64,000 nucleotides of DNA from Arcobacter sp. LA11 (GCF_001895145.1 NZ_BDIR01000006.1:1-64000); one strand, 5' to 3'. Positions 9,737-18,782 are shown, counted from the stretch's first letter. The notes: generated by a model not told the origin, from the sequence alone. Program-made: numbers and translations.

Positions 9737-10819
9737 TTGAAAATAGGAAAATATGAAATAAAACATCCAATTATACAAGGTGGAATGGGTGTTGGAATTA
9801 GCTGGGACCAATTAGCTGGAAATGTTAGTAAAGAAGGTGGCCTTGGAGTTATCTCTTCAGTAGGTACTGGTTATTACCGAAATAAAAGTGAAAATGTACA
9901 TGTTGAAATGAGAAAAGATAAACCAAAAGATGTTATGAACTTTTACTCTAGAGATTCTTTTTTTGAAATTGTAGAAAATGCAAGAAAAATTTGTGGAGAT
10001 GCTCCTTTAGCTTGTAATATTTTATATGCATGTAATGACTATGGAAGAATGGTAAAAGATGCTTGTGAAGCAGGTATAAATATTATCATTACAGGAGCTG
10101 GATTACCTACAAATATGCCAGAATTTACACAAAATTACCCAGAAGTTGCACTAGTTCCAATTGTATCTTCTGCACGTGCTTTAAAGCTAATCTGTAAAAA
10201 ATGGAAAAAATATAACAAAGTTCCAGATGCAATTATTGTTGAGGGTCCTTTAAGTGGTGGACACCAAGGATTTAAATATGAAGACTGTTTTAAAGAAGAG
10301 TTCCAATTAGAGAATATTGTAGGTCCAGTTATTGAAGAATCAAAAAATTGGGGTGAAGATATTCCAATTATCGCAGCAGGTGGAATTTGGGATAAAAATG
10401 ACATTGATAAATTTATTGACATGGGTTGTACTGGAGTACAAATGGCAACAAGATTTATTGGAACATTTGAATGTGATGCCGATGCTACATTAAAGAATGT
10501 ATTATTAAATGCAAAAGAAGAAGATATTAAATTAGGAAAATCTCCTGTAGGATTACCAGCAAGAAGAGTTGTTACTAATTTACAAACTTCAATAGAAAAT
10601 GATACTGCACCAAAAGTACAATGTATTTCGAACTGTGTTGCACCATGTAATAGAGGTGTAGAAGCGAAAGCCGTTGGATATTGTATTGCTGATAGATTGG
10701 GTGCTGCCTACCAAGGTGATTTAGATACAGGACTTTTCTTTACTGGTTCAAATGGTTATAAATTAAATAAAATCATTTCTGTTCATGAATTAATGGAAAA
10801 ACTAACAAAAGGAGAATAA
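9737..10819 (+). CDS. Nitronate monooxygenase-like FMN oxidoreductase
   Basis: This is a 360-residue TIM-barrel flavoprotein of the 2-nitropropane dioxygenase / nitronate monooxygenase family (FabK-like). It has the N-terminal HPIIQGGMGVGIS, the central substrate-binding VEGPLSGGHQG, PIIAAGGIWDKNDIDKFIDMGCTGVQMATRFI for FMN phosphate binding, and several cysteines toward the C-terminus (QCISNCVAPCN). Family members oxidise alkyl nitronates or act as enoyl-ACP reductases; the true substrate cannot be decided here. The TTG start at 9737 gives the normal N-terminus (KIGKYEIKHPIIQGG). It lies between tyrS and the amidase gene and its 3' end supplies the Shine-Dalgarno for the latter. Confidence 0.82.
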   Translation: MKIGKYEIKHPIIQGGMGVGISWDQLAGNVSKEGGLGVISSVGTGYYRNKSENVHVEMRKDKPKDVMNFYSRDSFFEIVENARKICGDAPLACNILYACNDYGRMVKDACEAGINIIITGAGLPTNMPEFTQNYPEVALVPIVSSARALKLICKKWKKYNKVPDAIIVEGPLSGGHQGFKYEDCFKEEFQLENIVGPVIEESKNWGEDIPIIAAGGIWDKNDIDKFIDMGCTGVQMATRFIGTFECDADATLKNVLLNAKEEDIKLGKSPVGLPARRVVTNLQTSIENDTAPKVQCISNCVAPCNRGVEAKAVGYCIADRLGAAYQGDLDTGLFFTGSNGYKLNKIISVHELMEKLTKGE

Positions 10820-10820
10820 A

Positions 10821-12224
10821 ATTTTTAATAAATTTATTCTCCTAGTTCTTCTATTTTTATCTTTTAACTTTCTTCATGCAAATGAAAACTTATTGCGTGA
10901 ATATAATAATGCTCGAGTAGGATATTTAAAAGCTGTCCTAAATAATAATCAAGACTTAGAAATAAAAAACCTAAAGATTCTAGTTTCATCTGGAAAGAAA
11001 TTAAAAAAAAATATTACTAAATATGAAAAAGAGTTAAAGAAATACAACGGTACAATCAATAATAAATCAAGAATAGAACCTATAAAAATAACAAAGCCTA
11101 TTAAAATTAAGAAGATTACTAAAATAAAAAAACCTAAAATTTCTAAAATAGATACAAATAAATCACAATATACAATAAAATCAGTAGTTTCAAAAGATAA
11201 TAAAATCACTATAGAATTTAATACAAATATAACAAAAGACTATGTAAGATTTTTCGAAAAAAAAGTCAAAAATGCAAATCAAGATATATATGATATAAAA
11301 GGACGTTTTAAAGATGCACATCCTACAAAATTAAGAATATCTGGTGTAAAACAAATTGTTATAAAACAAGAGAAATACAACACTCTTAGAATTTTATTTG
11401 AGGATAAAATAAATCTAAAAACGGTATATAGTGTAAATAAAAAAAGACTTACAATAAGTGTATTAAACTTAAAAAACAAATCATCAAAAAAAAGTACAAG
11501 TAAAGCAAAAATATCAAAATCTCCAAAAGTTATTAAAACTGGTCAAAATAGAGTCATAGTACTTGATGCAGGACATGGAGGGAAAGATGTTGGTGCAGTT
11601 GGAAAAGGAAAGAGATATGAAAAAGTTGTTGTATTTAAAGTAACCAAATACTTAGAGTCTATTTTAAAAAAAAGAGGCTATAAAGTTTATTTAACAAGAA
11701 ACAATGACCGATTTATAAAAGTAAAAAATAGAACTATATTGGCAAATAAAAAGAAAGCTGATATATTTTTATCTATCCATGCAAATGCAGCACACAAAAG
11801 TAGAATTCATGAAGCAAGAGGAATAGAAACATTTTTTCTAAGTCCTGCAAGAAGTGAGAGAGCAAAAAGAGTTGCAGCAAAAGAAAATAAATCAGATATA
11901 AGAACAATGAGTTATTCAACAAAAAATGTATTTTTAGAATCTTTAAATAGACCAAGAATAACAGCTTCGCAAAAACTTGCTATTGATACACAAAGAAATA
12001 TACTATTTACTGCAAGATCATTATATAAAGATGCTGTGGATGGTGGAGTTAGAGAAGGTCCTTTTTGGGTTCTAGTTGGAGCTCAAATGCCATCAATTTT
12101 AATTGAGATTGGTTATATATCACATAAAGAAGAAGGTCGAAGATTATACGAGACTAGGTATCAAAAAAAATTAGCTCTTGGTATTGCTAATGGAATTGAT
12201 TCTTATTTTGCAAAAAATCCTTAA
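10821..12224 (+). CDS. amiA: N-acetylmuramoyl-L-alanine amidase (ATT start)
   Basis: This periplasmic amidase cleaves peptide side chains from peptidoglycan, as needed for daughter-cell separation. The zinc/catalytic motifs of Amidase_3 are in the C-terminal half: VLDAGHGGKD, YEKVVVFKV, SIHANA and a PSILIEIGYISH end, preceded by an AMIN-like region and a Lys-rich linker. A TTG at 10893 would remove the signal peptide. Extending the frame gives FNKFILLVLLFLSFNFLHA, a classic signal peptide, starting at ATT 10821 six bases after AAAGGAG. No ATG, GTG, TTG or CTG lies between. With this start the protein has 467 residues. The 3' end overlaps the convergent Nudix gene by 38 bases. The symbol follows the Campylobacter amiA locus by synteny. 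Confidence 0.88.
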   Translation: MFNKFILLVLLFLSFNFLHANENLLREYNNARVGYLKAVLNNNQDLEIKNLKILVSSGKKLKKNITKYEKELKKYNGTINNKSRIEPIKITKPIKIKKITKIKKPKISKIDTNKSQYTIKSVVSKDNKITIEFNTNITKDYVRFFEKKVKNANQDIYDIKGRFKDAHPTKLRISGVKQIVIKQEKYNTLRILFEDKINLKTVYSVNKKRLTISVLNLKNKSSKKSTSKAKISKSPKVIKTGQNRVIVLDAGHGGKDVGAVGKGKRYEKVVVFKVTKYLESILKKRGYKVYLTRNNDRFIKVKNRTILANKKKADIFLSIHANAAHKSRIHEARGIETFFLSPARSERAKRVAAKENKSDIRTMSYSTKNVFLESLNRPRITASQKLAIDTQRNILFTARSLYKDAVDGGVREGPFWVLVGAQMPSILIEIGYISHKEEGRRLYETRYQKKLALGIANGIDSYFAKNP

Positions 12225-12630
12225 TCTCAGAGACTAATTCAATTTGTTTCTTTTTTATATTAGGTAACTCTTTTATATCAAAAAATTTAACTTTTGAGTT
12301 TTCCCATGACAAATAATTATCATGTAATTTTTCATCTAAAAAGTAATCGTCAAGACCTTTTATTTTATTAGCATTTACAATCCAAATACCAACATCTTTT
12401 TCATTATTCTCTTGATAAAAATAGTCTTCAAAAAGATAAGTTTCTACTTTAATTGAACACTCTTCATGAAACTCTCTTTTTGCACACTCTTTTGCAGTTT
12501 CAGTTCCACTTTGCATACCTTTTAAACAACCCCATTTATCAAGGCTTTTTACAGACTTACATAACAAAACTTTAATAGATTTTTTTTCTATCTTATAAAG
12601 TAAAATTCCATATGCTTTTATCTTTTCCAT
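12187..12630 (-). CDS. Nudix hydrolase
   Basis: A 147-residue Nudix-fold pyrophosphatase. The Nudix box spans about residues 38-60: G, five residues, E, seven residues, then REFHEECSI. The glycine near the end of the box is replaced by serine, while the metal-binding REXXEE glutamates are kept, so activity is likely. The substrate (a nucleoside diphosphate derivative of some kind) cannot be inferred. It shares one base with the start side of the permease gene upstream on the same strand (stop/start overlap) and its 3' end overlaps the amidase gene by 38 bases tail to tail. Confidence 0.85.
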   Translation of the reverse strand: MEKIKAYGILLYKIEKKSIKVLLCKSVKSLDKWGCLKGMQSGTETAKECAKREFHEECSIKVETYLFEDYFYQENNEKDVGIWIVNANKIKGLDDYFLDEKLHDNYLSWENSKVKFFDIKELPNIKKKQIELVSEIKDFLQNKNQFH

Positions 12631-13697
12631 TATATTTTATTCTTTTTCCTATAAATTATAAATGATATCAAGAACCACCCTAGCATTGGCAATAATAATG
12701 AAAATTCTGGTTTCATTACACCACTATTTGAAAACTTATATAACATAAAGAAAACACCCCAAACTATTAATGTTCCAAAAATAGAAAATGATGTAAAAGA
12801 ACCAATATTAAAAAATCTTCTATTATATGAAGTATACACAAAAATAAGCATTATCAAGGGTAAAATAAAAAGGGGAATTACAATTTCATAATAAATTGCA
12901 GCTCTAATTTTATCTGTATTAACATTTTGTTTTGACAATAAATCTAAAGCTGAAATAGCATCAATAATTGAAAAACTAGACTTTTCTTCATATACATTAT
13001 CCAAAATTTTTGGTTTAAACCCTTCTAATGTATTTAAAAATTTTTCATATCTTACTTCTAATTTAGAAGTTTCAAAATTTAACTCTTTTGGTTTCTTTAC
13101 TATTTTTGCATCTACAACATACCATTTATCATTTTGAAAATAGGCTTTCTTAGCAATAATTGTTTCAACAATGTCATCATCTTTTATTTTATAAATATGA
13201 ATATCTTCTGCTTGTTTTTTAAGAGGTAATAACTTTTTAAAGTAAATATAATTATCATCATATTTTAAAAAAATATCTGATTTTGTATTTGTAAAATAAT
13301 TTCCATCTAAAATTTTCTTTTTCTGTTCATAAGAATAAGCCATAGGAGTCATTTGTATTGACATAAGAACTAATAACAAGACAACTGAAACTAATACAAC
13401 TGGTGAATAAATATTAAATCTCTTCGCACCTAAAGATGTAAAAGCAACTAACTCATTGTTTCTCACAAATATAACTAAGGTTAAAATCCAACCAAAGACT
13501 AAAGATAATGGCAAAGTAAGTGTTAGTGTAAAAAATCCATTATACATTAAGTATAAAAGTTGTAAGTTGGCAGAACTAGGCAAGTCTTTAGAGTTTTGTA
13601 AAAAATCCATTCCAACAAAAAAAAGTTGTAAAGATACTAAAACAATAATAAAATTTAATAGATATTTTTTTAAAATATATTTGGTTAATATGCTCAT
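12630..13697 (-). CDS. LptF/LptG-family (YjgP/YjgQ) permease
   Basis: A 355-residue inner-membrane permease of the lipopolysaccharide transport complex LptBFG, which extracts LPS from the inner membrane. It has the family layout: three N-terminal transmembrane helices (starting LTKYILKKYLLNFIIVLVSLQLFF), a long periplasmic beta-jellyroll region (about residues 120-265), then three C-terminal helices. The motif AFTSLGAKR follows helix 2, as in the coupling helix of these permeases. It cannot be assigned to LptF or LptG with certainty. Gene order permease-pth-rplY matches Campylobacter. Pth starts one base upstream of its own start, so the pair is tightly packed. Confidence 0.85.
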   Translation of the reverse strand: MSILTKYILKKYLLNFIIVLVSLQLFFVGMDFLQNSKDLPSSANLQLLYLMYNGFFTLTLTLPLSLVFGWILTLVIFVRNNELVAFTSLGAKRFNIYSPVVLVSVVLLLVLMSIQMTPMAYSYEQKKKILDGNYFTNTKSDIFLKYDDNYIYFKKLLPLKKQAEDIHIYKIKDDDIVETIIAKKAYFQNDKWYVVDAKIVKKPKELNFETSKLEVRYEKFLNTLEGFKPKILDNVYEEKSSFSIIDAISALDLLSKQNVNTDKIRAAIYYEIVIPLFILPLIMLIFVYTSYNRRFFNIGSFTSFSIFGTLIVWGVFFMLYKFSNSGVMKPEFSLLLPMLGWFLISFIIYRKKNKI

Positions 13698-14249
13698 TTA
13701 TTTCAATGTAAATTTTGATTTTACTTCAACAATATCATCACTTTTAAGTGCATCTATTGCTTTAATAGTATGAGAGATTATACCTTCTAATTTATTTAAT
13801 TCTTCTTTTGAAAAGTTTGATAATACATAATTTGCTACATCTGCTTTATTTTCTGGTTTACCAATACCAATTCGAACTCTTATATAATCTTTTCCTATAT
13901 GAGAATCAATTGATCTTAAACCATTGTGTCCGCCATGGCCACCACCAATTTTAAACTTTACAGTTCCAAATGGTAAATCTAAATCATCATGTATTACAAT
14001 AATATCTTCCATATCAATTTTATAATATTCTTTGATAGAAACTATACTATCACCTGAGTGATTCATATAAGTTTTTGGTTTAACAAATAAGTTGTATCCT
14101 GATTTTAAAACATCTGCTTGAAAGTTAGCTTTGTTTATATTTGAAGTTGTAAGACTTTTAGTTATCTCATCGATAACTAAAAAGCCTACATTGTGCCGTG
14201 TTAATTGGTATCTTTCACCAATATTGCCAAGACCTACTATTAAATGCAT
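13698..14249 (-). CDS. pth: Peptidyl-tRNA hydrolase
   Basis: Pth releases tRNA from peptidyl-tRNA that has dropped off ribosomes. The 183 residues contain the catalytic and binding elements: VGLGNIGERYQLTRHNVGF (catalytic His), PKTYMNHSGDS, VIHDDLDLPFGTVKFKIGGGHGGHNGLRSI and VRIGIGKP. All residues of the active site appear intact. It is six bases downstream of the L25 gene and directly upstream of the LPS permease gene, an operon conserved in related genera. Confidence 0.95.
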   Translation of the reverse strand: MHLIVGLGNIGERYQLTRHNVGFLVIDEITKSLTTSNINKANFQADVLKSGYNLFVKPKTYMNHSGDSIVSIKEYYKIDMEDIIVIHDDLDLPFGTVKFKIGGGHGGHNGLRSIDSHIGKDYIRVRIGIGKPENKADVANYVLSNFSKEELNKLEGIISHTIKAIDALKSDDIVEVKSKFTLK

Positions 14250-14255
14250 TACTAA

Positions 14256-14792
14256 TTACTTAGCTTTAATAACACCTACAACAGGAACTCTTGGGTCTAA
14301 GAAACACTCAACACCTTCTGGCATTACTAAATCTCTTACTAAGATTGAGTGACCAGTATCAAGGTCAGCTACTTGTAAGTTGAAAGCTTGTGGTAAGTTT
14401 TCAATTGTACATTTAACTGGAACTCTCTTTTTATGGTAAATGAAAAGACCTTTATTTTTAAGACCTTTTGGTGTACCTTCAACAGCTACAGGAACTTTAT
14501 AAGAAGTTCTTACACCTGGTTGAGCAACCATTAAATCAACATGTAATAAATCAGAAGTAATTGGACATTTTTGATACTCTTGTACTACTACTTTTAAAAC
14601 TGTTCCACTAACATTTACATCAAATGCAATTGTTTCTTTATTTCTTAAATATTTAATGAAATCATTCTTTTTGAATGCTGCACTAACGTTTTCTAAACCT
14701 TTTCCGTAGATATTTGCTACTAAGTAACCATCTCTTCTTAAAGTTTTAGTTGCTTGTTTTGTCATACTATCTCTTACGATACCCTCTAACAT
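14256..14792 (-). CDS. rplY: 50S ribosomal protein L25/general stress protein Ctc
   Basis: This 178-residue protein is the long (Ctc-type) form of bL25, which binds 5S rRNA in the large subunit. The N-terminal domain contains [20 protein letters not shown] and a basic RNA-binding surface. The C-terminal Ctc domain contains [34 protein letters not shown] and the final [12 protein letters not shown]. Start ATG follows AAAGGAT. It heads the rplY-pth-permease-Nudix series on the minus strand. Confidence 0.94.
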   Translation of the reverse strand: MLEGIVRDSMTKQATKTLRRDGYLVANIYGKGLENVSAAFKKNDFIKYLRNKETIAFDVNVSGTVLKVVVQEYQKCPITSDLLHVDLMVAQPGVRTSYKVPVAVEGTPKGLKNKGLFIYHKKRVPVKCTIENLPQAFNLQVADLDTGHSILVRDLVMPEGVECFLDPRVPVVGVIKAK

Positions 14793-14870
14793 AACGATCC
14801 TTTGTGTTTTTATTTGAGGCGTGATTATATAAAAAGTTTTATAAAAGTTAGTTTAATGAAACTATAAGTT

Positions 14871-15242
14871 TTATTTTTTATTTATGTTTTTAATATAATA
14901 ATAAAGAGATTTTAATTCATCATCAGTTAAAAAATACGTAGGCATTACTTTTGATTCAGTTTTATCAGCTTTCATTTTTTCTACAAATTTCTCAAAACTT
15001 ACTTTATTTATTGCCGGTACAACAATTGATTTTTCTACAAGTTTTTTTGTTTTTTTATCTATTTCTTTATACTTAGCAATGACTACACTTTTATCTGCTT
15101 TTTTATGACATTTAATACAACCAACACCTCTTGGATTTTTATAAAGCATTTCACCATATTCAAGTTGAGTGATAAAAGAATTATCTATCTCTTGAGCAGT
15201 AGAAAAAGAGACTAAAAAGAACATCAAAAGAAGGTGTTTCAA
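14871..15242 (-). CDS. Small periplasmic cytochrome c
   Basis: A 123-residue exported protein. The first 16 residues form a short signal peptide (KHLLLMFFLVSFSTA). One CXXCH heme-binding site is present (CIKCHKK), and a later methionine (KVMPTYFLTDDELKSLYYY) is placed to be the distal ligand, as in class I monoheme cytochromes. The C-terminal sequence YFLTDDELKSLYYYIK is typical of the last helix. It could shuttle electrons in respiration; the partner is unknown. It is a single gene, diverging from folD across a 70-base gap. Confidence 0.87.
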   Translation of the reverse strand: MKHLLLMFFLVSFSTAQEIDNSFITQLEYGEMLYKNPRGVGCIKCHKKADKSVVIAKYKEIDKKTKKLVEKSIVVPAINKVSFEKFVEKMKADKTESKVMPTYFLTDDELKSLYYYIKNINKK

Positions 15243-15261
15243 TCTTAACCTTTATGTAAAA

Positions 15262-15278
15262 AAATTTTGGATATTATA
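15262..15278 (+). promoter_or_regulatory. Probable folD promoter (-10 region)
   Basis: The gap between the divergent cytochrome c and folD genes holds a T-rich stretch followed by GGATATTATATC at about 15269-15280. TATTAT would serve as the -10 box about 40 bases before the folD ATG. This is weak evidence from position and composition only. Confidence 0.3.
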
Positions 15279-15315
15279 TCAACCTAAAATTAAATAAATA
15301 TGAGGCTAAAAATCA

Positions 15316-16176
15316 ATGACAGTACTTGACGGTAAAGCATTATCAAATAAAATAAAAGAAGAAGTAAAAGTTGAAGTTGAAGAACTTCAAAATAAAACAC
15401 ATATTACTCCAGGACTAGCTGTAATTTTAGTAGGGAATGACGCAGCAAGTGCAACTTACGTAGGGATGAAAGCAAAATCATGTAAAAATGCAGGAATTTA
15501 TTCTGTTGTACATGAAATGCCAGATACAATTTCACAAAATGAAATATTAGATATTATTGACAGAATGAATAAAAATCCAAACCTCGATGGAATTTTAGTT
15601 CAACTACCACTACCTCCACAAGTTGATACAACAACTATCTTAGAAGCAATTGACCCACAAAAAGATGTTGATGGTTTCCATCCATACAATGTAGGAAGAA
15701 TGGTATCTAACCTTGATGCATTTTTACCAGCAACACCTTTTGGTGTTATGAGAATGCTTGAAGAGTACAACATTGATTTAGTTGGAAAAAATGTATGTAT
15801 CATTGGAGCATCTGATATAGTTGGAAAACCAATGGCAGCACTTATGATAAATGCAAAAGCTACTGTTCAAGTTTGTAACTCAAAAACTAAAGATTTAAAA
15901 TCACATACACTAAATGCAGATATTCTAATAGTTGCAGCAGGAAGAGTAAATTTAGTATCAGAAGATATGGTAAAAGAAGGTGCAATTGTTGTTGATGTTG
16001 GTATTAATAGATTAGAAAGTGGAAAGCTTGTTGGTGATGTTGATTATGAAGCTTGTAAAGATAAATGTTCATACATTACTCCTGTACCTGGGGGAGTTGG
16101 TCCAATGACTATCGCAATGCTTTTAAAGAATACAGTTAAAGCTGCAAAATTAAGAGAAAAAAGAGAAAATAATTAA
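15316..16176 (+). CDS. folD: Methylenetetrahydrofolate dehydrogenase/cyclohydrolase
   Basis: FolD interconverts methylene-, methenyl- and 10-formyl-tetrahydrofolate with NADP, supplying one-carbon units for purines and initiator tRNA. The 286 residues have the catalytic Lys/Tyr region ATYVGMKAKSCKNAGI and the folate site DGILVQLPLPPQVD. The family signature KDVDGFHPYNVG, the NADP loop IIGASDIVGKPMA and the final PVPGGVGPMTIAMLLKNT are also present. The usual GRS nucleotide motif is GASDIVG here, a variant also seen in other bacteria. The stop overlaps the lepB start by one base (TAATG), so lepB is translationally coupled. Confidence 0.95.
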   Translation: MTVLDGKALSNKIKEEVKVEVEELQNKTHITPGLAVILVGNDAASATYVGMKAKSCKNAGIYSVVHEMPDTISQNEILDIIDRMNKNPNLDGILVQLPLPPQVDTTTILEAIDPQKDVDGFHPYNVGRMVSNLDAFLPATPFGVMRMLEEYNIDLVGKNVCIIGASDIVGKPMAALMINAKATVQVCNSKTKDLKSHTLNADILIVAAGRVNLVSEDMVKEGAIVVDVGINRLESGKLVGDVDYEACKDKCSYITPVPGGVGPMTIAMLLKNTVKAAKLREKRENN

Positions 16177-16961
16177 TGTTAAGAAAACTATATAACTGGT
16201 CTAGTTCATGGACTGGTACAATTGTAATTGTTCTAACAATTATATTTTTTATTGCACAAGCATTTGTTATTCCAAGTGGAAGTATGAAAAATACTTTACT
16301 AATAGGTGACATGCTTTTTGTTAAGAAATTTTCATATGGAGTTCCAACGCCAAGAATACCATGGATTGAATTACAAGTATTACCTGATTTTAATGATAAT
16401 GGACATTTAATAGAAGGCAATAGGCCAAAACGTGGAGATATTGTAGTATTTAGATATCCAAAAAATGACTCGATTCATTACGTAAAAAGAGCTGTTGCAA
16501 CTGGTGGTGATATTATTATGTTAAATAATAAAGATCTGTATTTACATCCAGTAGAAGGGAATGAATACGTTAAAGAAAACTACCCAAAAGAGAATATTGT
16601 AGAAGCTGGTGGAAAACTTTTTGTCAAAAACCCTTATAAACTTGAACACCCAGGTATTCATAATGACCCTAAAGTAGTAAAAGATGGATTACAACCTTAT
16701 CAACTATTTGATATGAGACCTATTCAAATACCTGAAGATGAAACTTTTATGATGGGAGATAATAGAGACCATTCTAATGACTCAAGATTTTGGGGAACAG
16801 TTCCGTATAAATATGTAGTAGGTAAACCTTGGTTTATTTATTTCTCATGGAGTAAAGACAAAGTTATTAGATGGGATAGAGTTTTTAGAACTGTTAGTAG
16901 TTTAGAAGAAGATATGTCTGGAAAAGAATTAGAAATCAACCATGAAAAAGGAATTTATTAA
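16176..16961 (+). CDS. lepB: Signal peptidase I
   Basis: LepB removes signal peptides from exported proteins at the outer face of the inner membrane. The 261-residue protein has an N-terminal membrane anchor (about residues 8-30), the catalytic serine in PSGSMKNTLLIGD, and the general-base lysine in YVKRAVATGGD. The box E motif MMGDNRDHSNDSRFWG follows. It is slightly short of some proteobacterial forms and has one visible N-terminal span. It lies between folD and rpiB in an overlapping, same-strand run. Confidence 0.95.
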   Translation: MLRKLYNWSSSWTGTIVIVLTIIFFIAQAFVIPSGSMKNTLLIGDMLFVKKFSYGVPTPRIPWIELQVLPDFNDNGHLIEGNRPKRGDIVVFRYPKNDSIHYVKRAVATGGDIIMLNNKDLYLHPVEGNEYVKENYPKENIVEAGGKLFVKNPYKLEHPGIHNDPKVVKDGLQPYQLFDMRPIQIPEDETFMMGDNRDHSNDSRFWGTVPYKYVVGKPWFIYFSWSKDKVIRWDRVFRTVSSLEEDMSGKELEINHEKGIY

Positions 16962-16962
16962 A

Positions 16963-17412
16963 ATGAAATATTTTATAGCAGCTGACCATGCAGGTATTGA
17001 TATTAAAGCTTATGTAAAAGAACTATTCGAAGCAAGAGGTCATGAAGTAATTGACTTAGGACCAAATACTAAAGATAGAGTTGATTATCCAGATTTTGCT
17101 GCAAAACTTTGTAAAGAGGTATTATCAAATGAAAATAGCAAAGGTATTTTAATTTGTGGTTCAGGTATTGGCATGTCAATGGCAGCAAATAAATTTGATG
17201 GAATTAGAGCTGCACTTTGTCATAACGAATACTCAGCACAAATGGCAAGAGAACACAATGATGCAAATGTTATTTGTCTAGGAGAAAGAGTTTCTGGATT
17301 TGGTATAGTTGAAGCTATTATTGATGCATGGGATAAAGCCTCTTTCGAAGGTGGAAGACATGAAGGCAGAGTAGAAAAAATCAATAAACTTTTTGGAAGT
17401 TGTAGAGCTTAA
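16963..17412 (+). CDS. rpiB: Ribose-5-phosphate isomerase B
   Basis: RpiB interconverts ribose 5-phosphate and ribulose 5-phosphate in the pentose phosphate pathway. The 149 residues start MKYFIAADHAGIDIKAYVKE and include the active-site cysteine region ILICGSGIGMSMAANKFDGIR and the HNEYSAQMAREHNDANV strip that binds phosphate. An in-frame ATG at 16942 lies inside lepB and would add seven residues. ATG 16963 matches the family N-terminus and is preceded by AAAAGGAA, so I use it. It is one base after the lepB stop. Confidence 0.93.
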   Translation: MKYFIAADHAGIDIKAYVKELFEARGHEVIDLGPNTKDRVDYPDFAAKLCKEVLSNENSKGILICGSGIGMSMAANKFDGIRAALCHNEYSAQMAREHNDANVICLGERVSGFGIVEAIIDAWDKASFEGGRHEGRVEKINKLFGSCRA

Positions 17413-17425
17413 ATAAGGAATATTT

Positions 17426-17548
17426 ATGAGAGAACCATGGGTAGCATATGTAGTTGTAGGAGTTGTTGTTGCACTAATGATGCTAGGCAAAAAAATGATG
17501 TTCTTTTCTGATGATGGAACAAATAATAAAGACAAAAAAGATAACTAA
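17426..17548 (+). CDS. 40-residue single-span membrane peptide
   Basis: A short frame starts at ATG 17426, five bases after AAGGA, and ends with a TAA that overlaps the next gene's ATG (TAATG at 17546-17550). The product is REPWVAYVVVGVVVALMMLG after the initiator, one hydrophobic span of about 16 residues, followed by KKMMFFSDDG and a Lys/Asp/Asn-rich tail. Shine-Dalgarno, membrane span and coupling to the next gene argue that it is real. It sits between rpiB and the HD-domain gene. I know no function. Confidence 0.7.
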   Translation: MREPWVAYVVVGVVVALMMLGKKMMFFSDDGTNNKDKKDN

Positions 17549-18774
17549 TGATAAACCCTAAGATAATTGATTATGTATTTTCTTCAGCTTCTATTCAAAG
17601 GTGGAATGATTATCCACGGATGGTTGAACTAGTTGAATTAGATAAACAAGCTCATAAATTTATTATTGCATATTTTATTGCAAAATTTGAAAAAGATATA
17701 AACTATACACACTTGATTGAAGCAGGTATTTATGAATTTTTACGAAGAGTAGTTGTAACAGACATACGTCCAGATGTATTTAGAAATGCTTTACAAAAAA
17801 GAGCCAAAGAGATAAATTCTTGGGTTATTGCGAATTTAAATACTTCATTAAAAGATATTGATAACGGAAACTTTTTACAAAAATTTGAAGACTATTTAAA
17901 TAATCCAAATATGTATAAAAAAGAACGCTTTATATTAAAAGCTGCTTCATATTTATCTACAAAATGGGAGTTCTCAATTGTATATCAAACTTCAGCTTTT
18001 CTTTCAGATATTGAAGATGTTAAAAAAAGTGTAGAAGAAGAGATTGAGGATTATTACGAATTAATTGGTGTTCGTAAAATTGCTTTAAATAAAAAGCTTG
18101 CAAAAATTGTTGACTTAAGTGGAAGACTTAGATTTCAAAAAAGATGGGCTCAAACACCAAGAGTTCCAGAAACATCGGTACTAGGTCACATGCTTACAGT
18201 TGCAATATTTTCTTACTTTTATTCACTTGAAGTAAATGCTTGTGATAAAAGGTTAGAAAACAACTTTTTTGTTTCATTATTTCATGATTTACCAGAAGCA
18301 CTAACTAGAGATATCATTACACCTGTGAAATATTCAGTGGATGACTTATCAGATATAATTGCAGAATATGAAATCAAAAAAATAAATGAAGAAATATTAC
18401 CAAATATTCCAAACTCGATGCATGATGACTTTTGTTATATCCTAGGTTTATTTGAAGATGGAAAAGATGAATTTGAAAATAGAATCTATGAAAATAAAAT
18501 TGAAAAAGTTGAAGATGTATCAAAATATAATATGGATAAATACAATGCTATAGATGGTGTAGCACTTAAACAGTGTGATAAACTTTCTGCCTTTGTTGAA
18601 GCCTCATTATCTATTTCTCATGGTATAAAATCAAAAGAGTTAGTAAATGGTAAAAAACAAATTATGAAAGGTCTTAAAGAAGTTCAAGGAATAAACTTCT
18701 TAGAAATTGCAAAACAAATAGACGAAGAGTTCTGTACTACAGGACAAACTCAAGTTAGAATGGATTTTGATTAA
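17548..18774 (+). CDS. HD-domain phosphohydrolase (YfbR-like)
   Basis: A 408-residue cytoplasmic protein with an HD-type metal site: VLGHMLTVAIFSYFYSLE (first His), FFVSLFHDLPEALTRDIITPVK (HD pair) and a later CDKLSAFVEASL aspartate. This resembles the HD_3/YfbR group of 5'-nucleotidases and related enzymes. The N-terminal 180 residues are helical and not recognised, so the full protein is longer than the 199-residue YfbR. The gene overlaps the stop codon of the 40-residue membrane peptide, which may be functionally linked. Confidence 0.75.
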   Translation: MINPKIIDYVFSSASIQRWNDYPRMVELVELDKQAHKFIIAYFIAKFEKDINYTHLIEAGIYEFLRRVVVTDIRPDVFRNALQKRAKEINSWVIANLNTSLKDIDNGNFLQKFEDYLNNPNMYKKERFILKAASYLSTKWEFSIVYQTSAFLSDIEDVKKSVEEEIEDYYELIGVRKIALNKKLAKIVDLSGRLRFQKRWAQTPRVPETSVLGHMLTVAIFSYFYSLEVNACDKRLENNFFVSLFHDLPEALTRDIITPVKYSVDDLSDIIAEYEIKKINEEILPNIPNSMHDDFCYILGLFEDGKDEFENRIYENKIEKVEDVSKYNMDKYNAIDGVALKQCDKLSAFVEASLSISHGIKSKELVNGKKQIMKGLKEVQGINFLEIAKQIDEEFCTTGQTQVRMDFD

Positions 18775-18782
18775 TATTTTCA

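Noticed and set aside
16942-16962. Earlier rpiB start at ATG 16942
   Set aside because: It lies inside lepB, and its own sequence contains the AAAAGGAA that serves ATG 16963.
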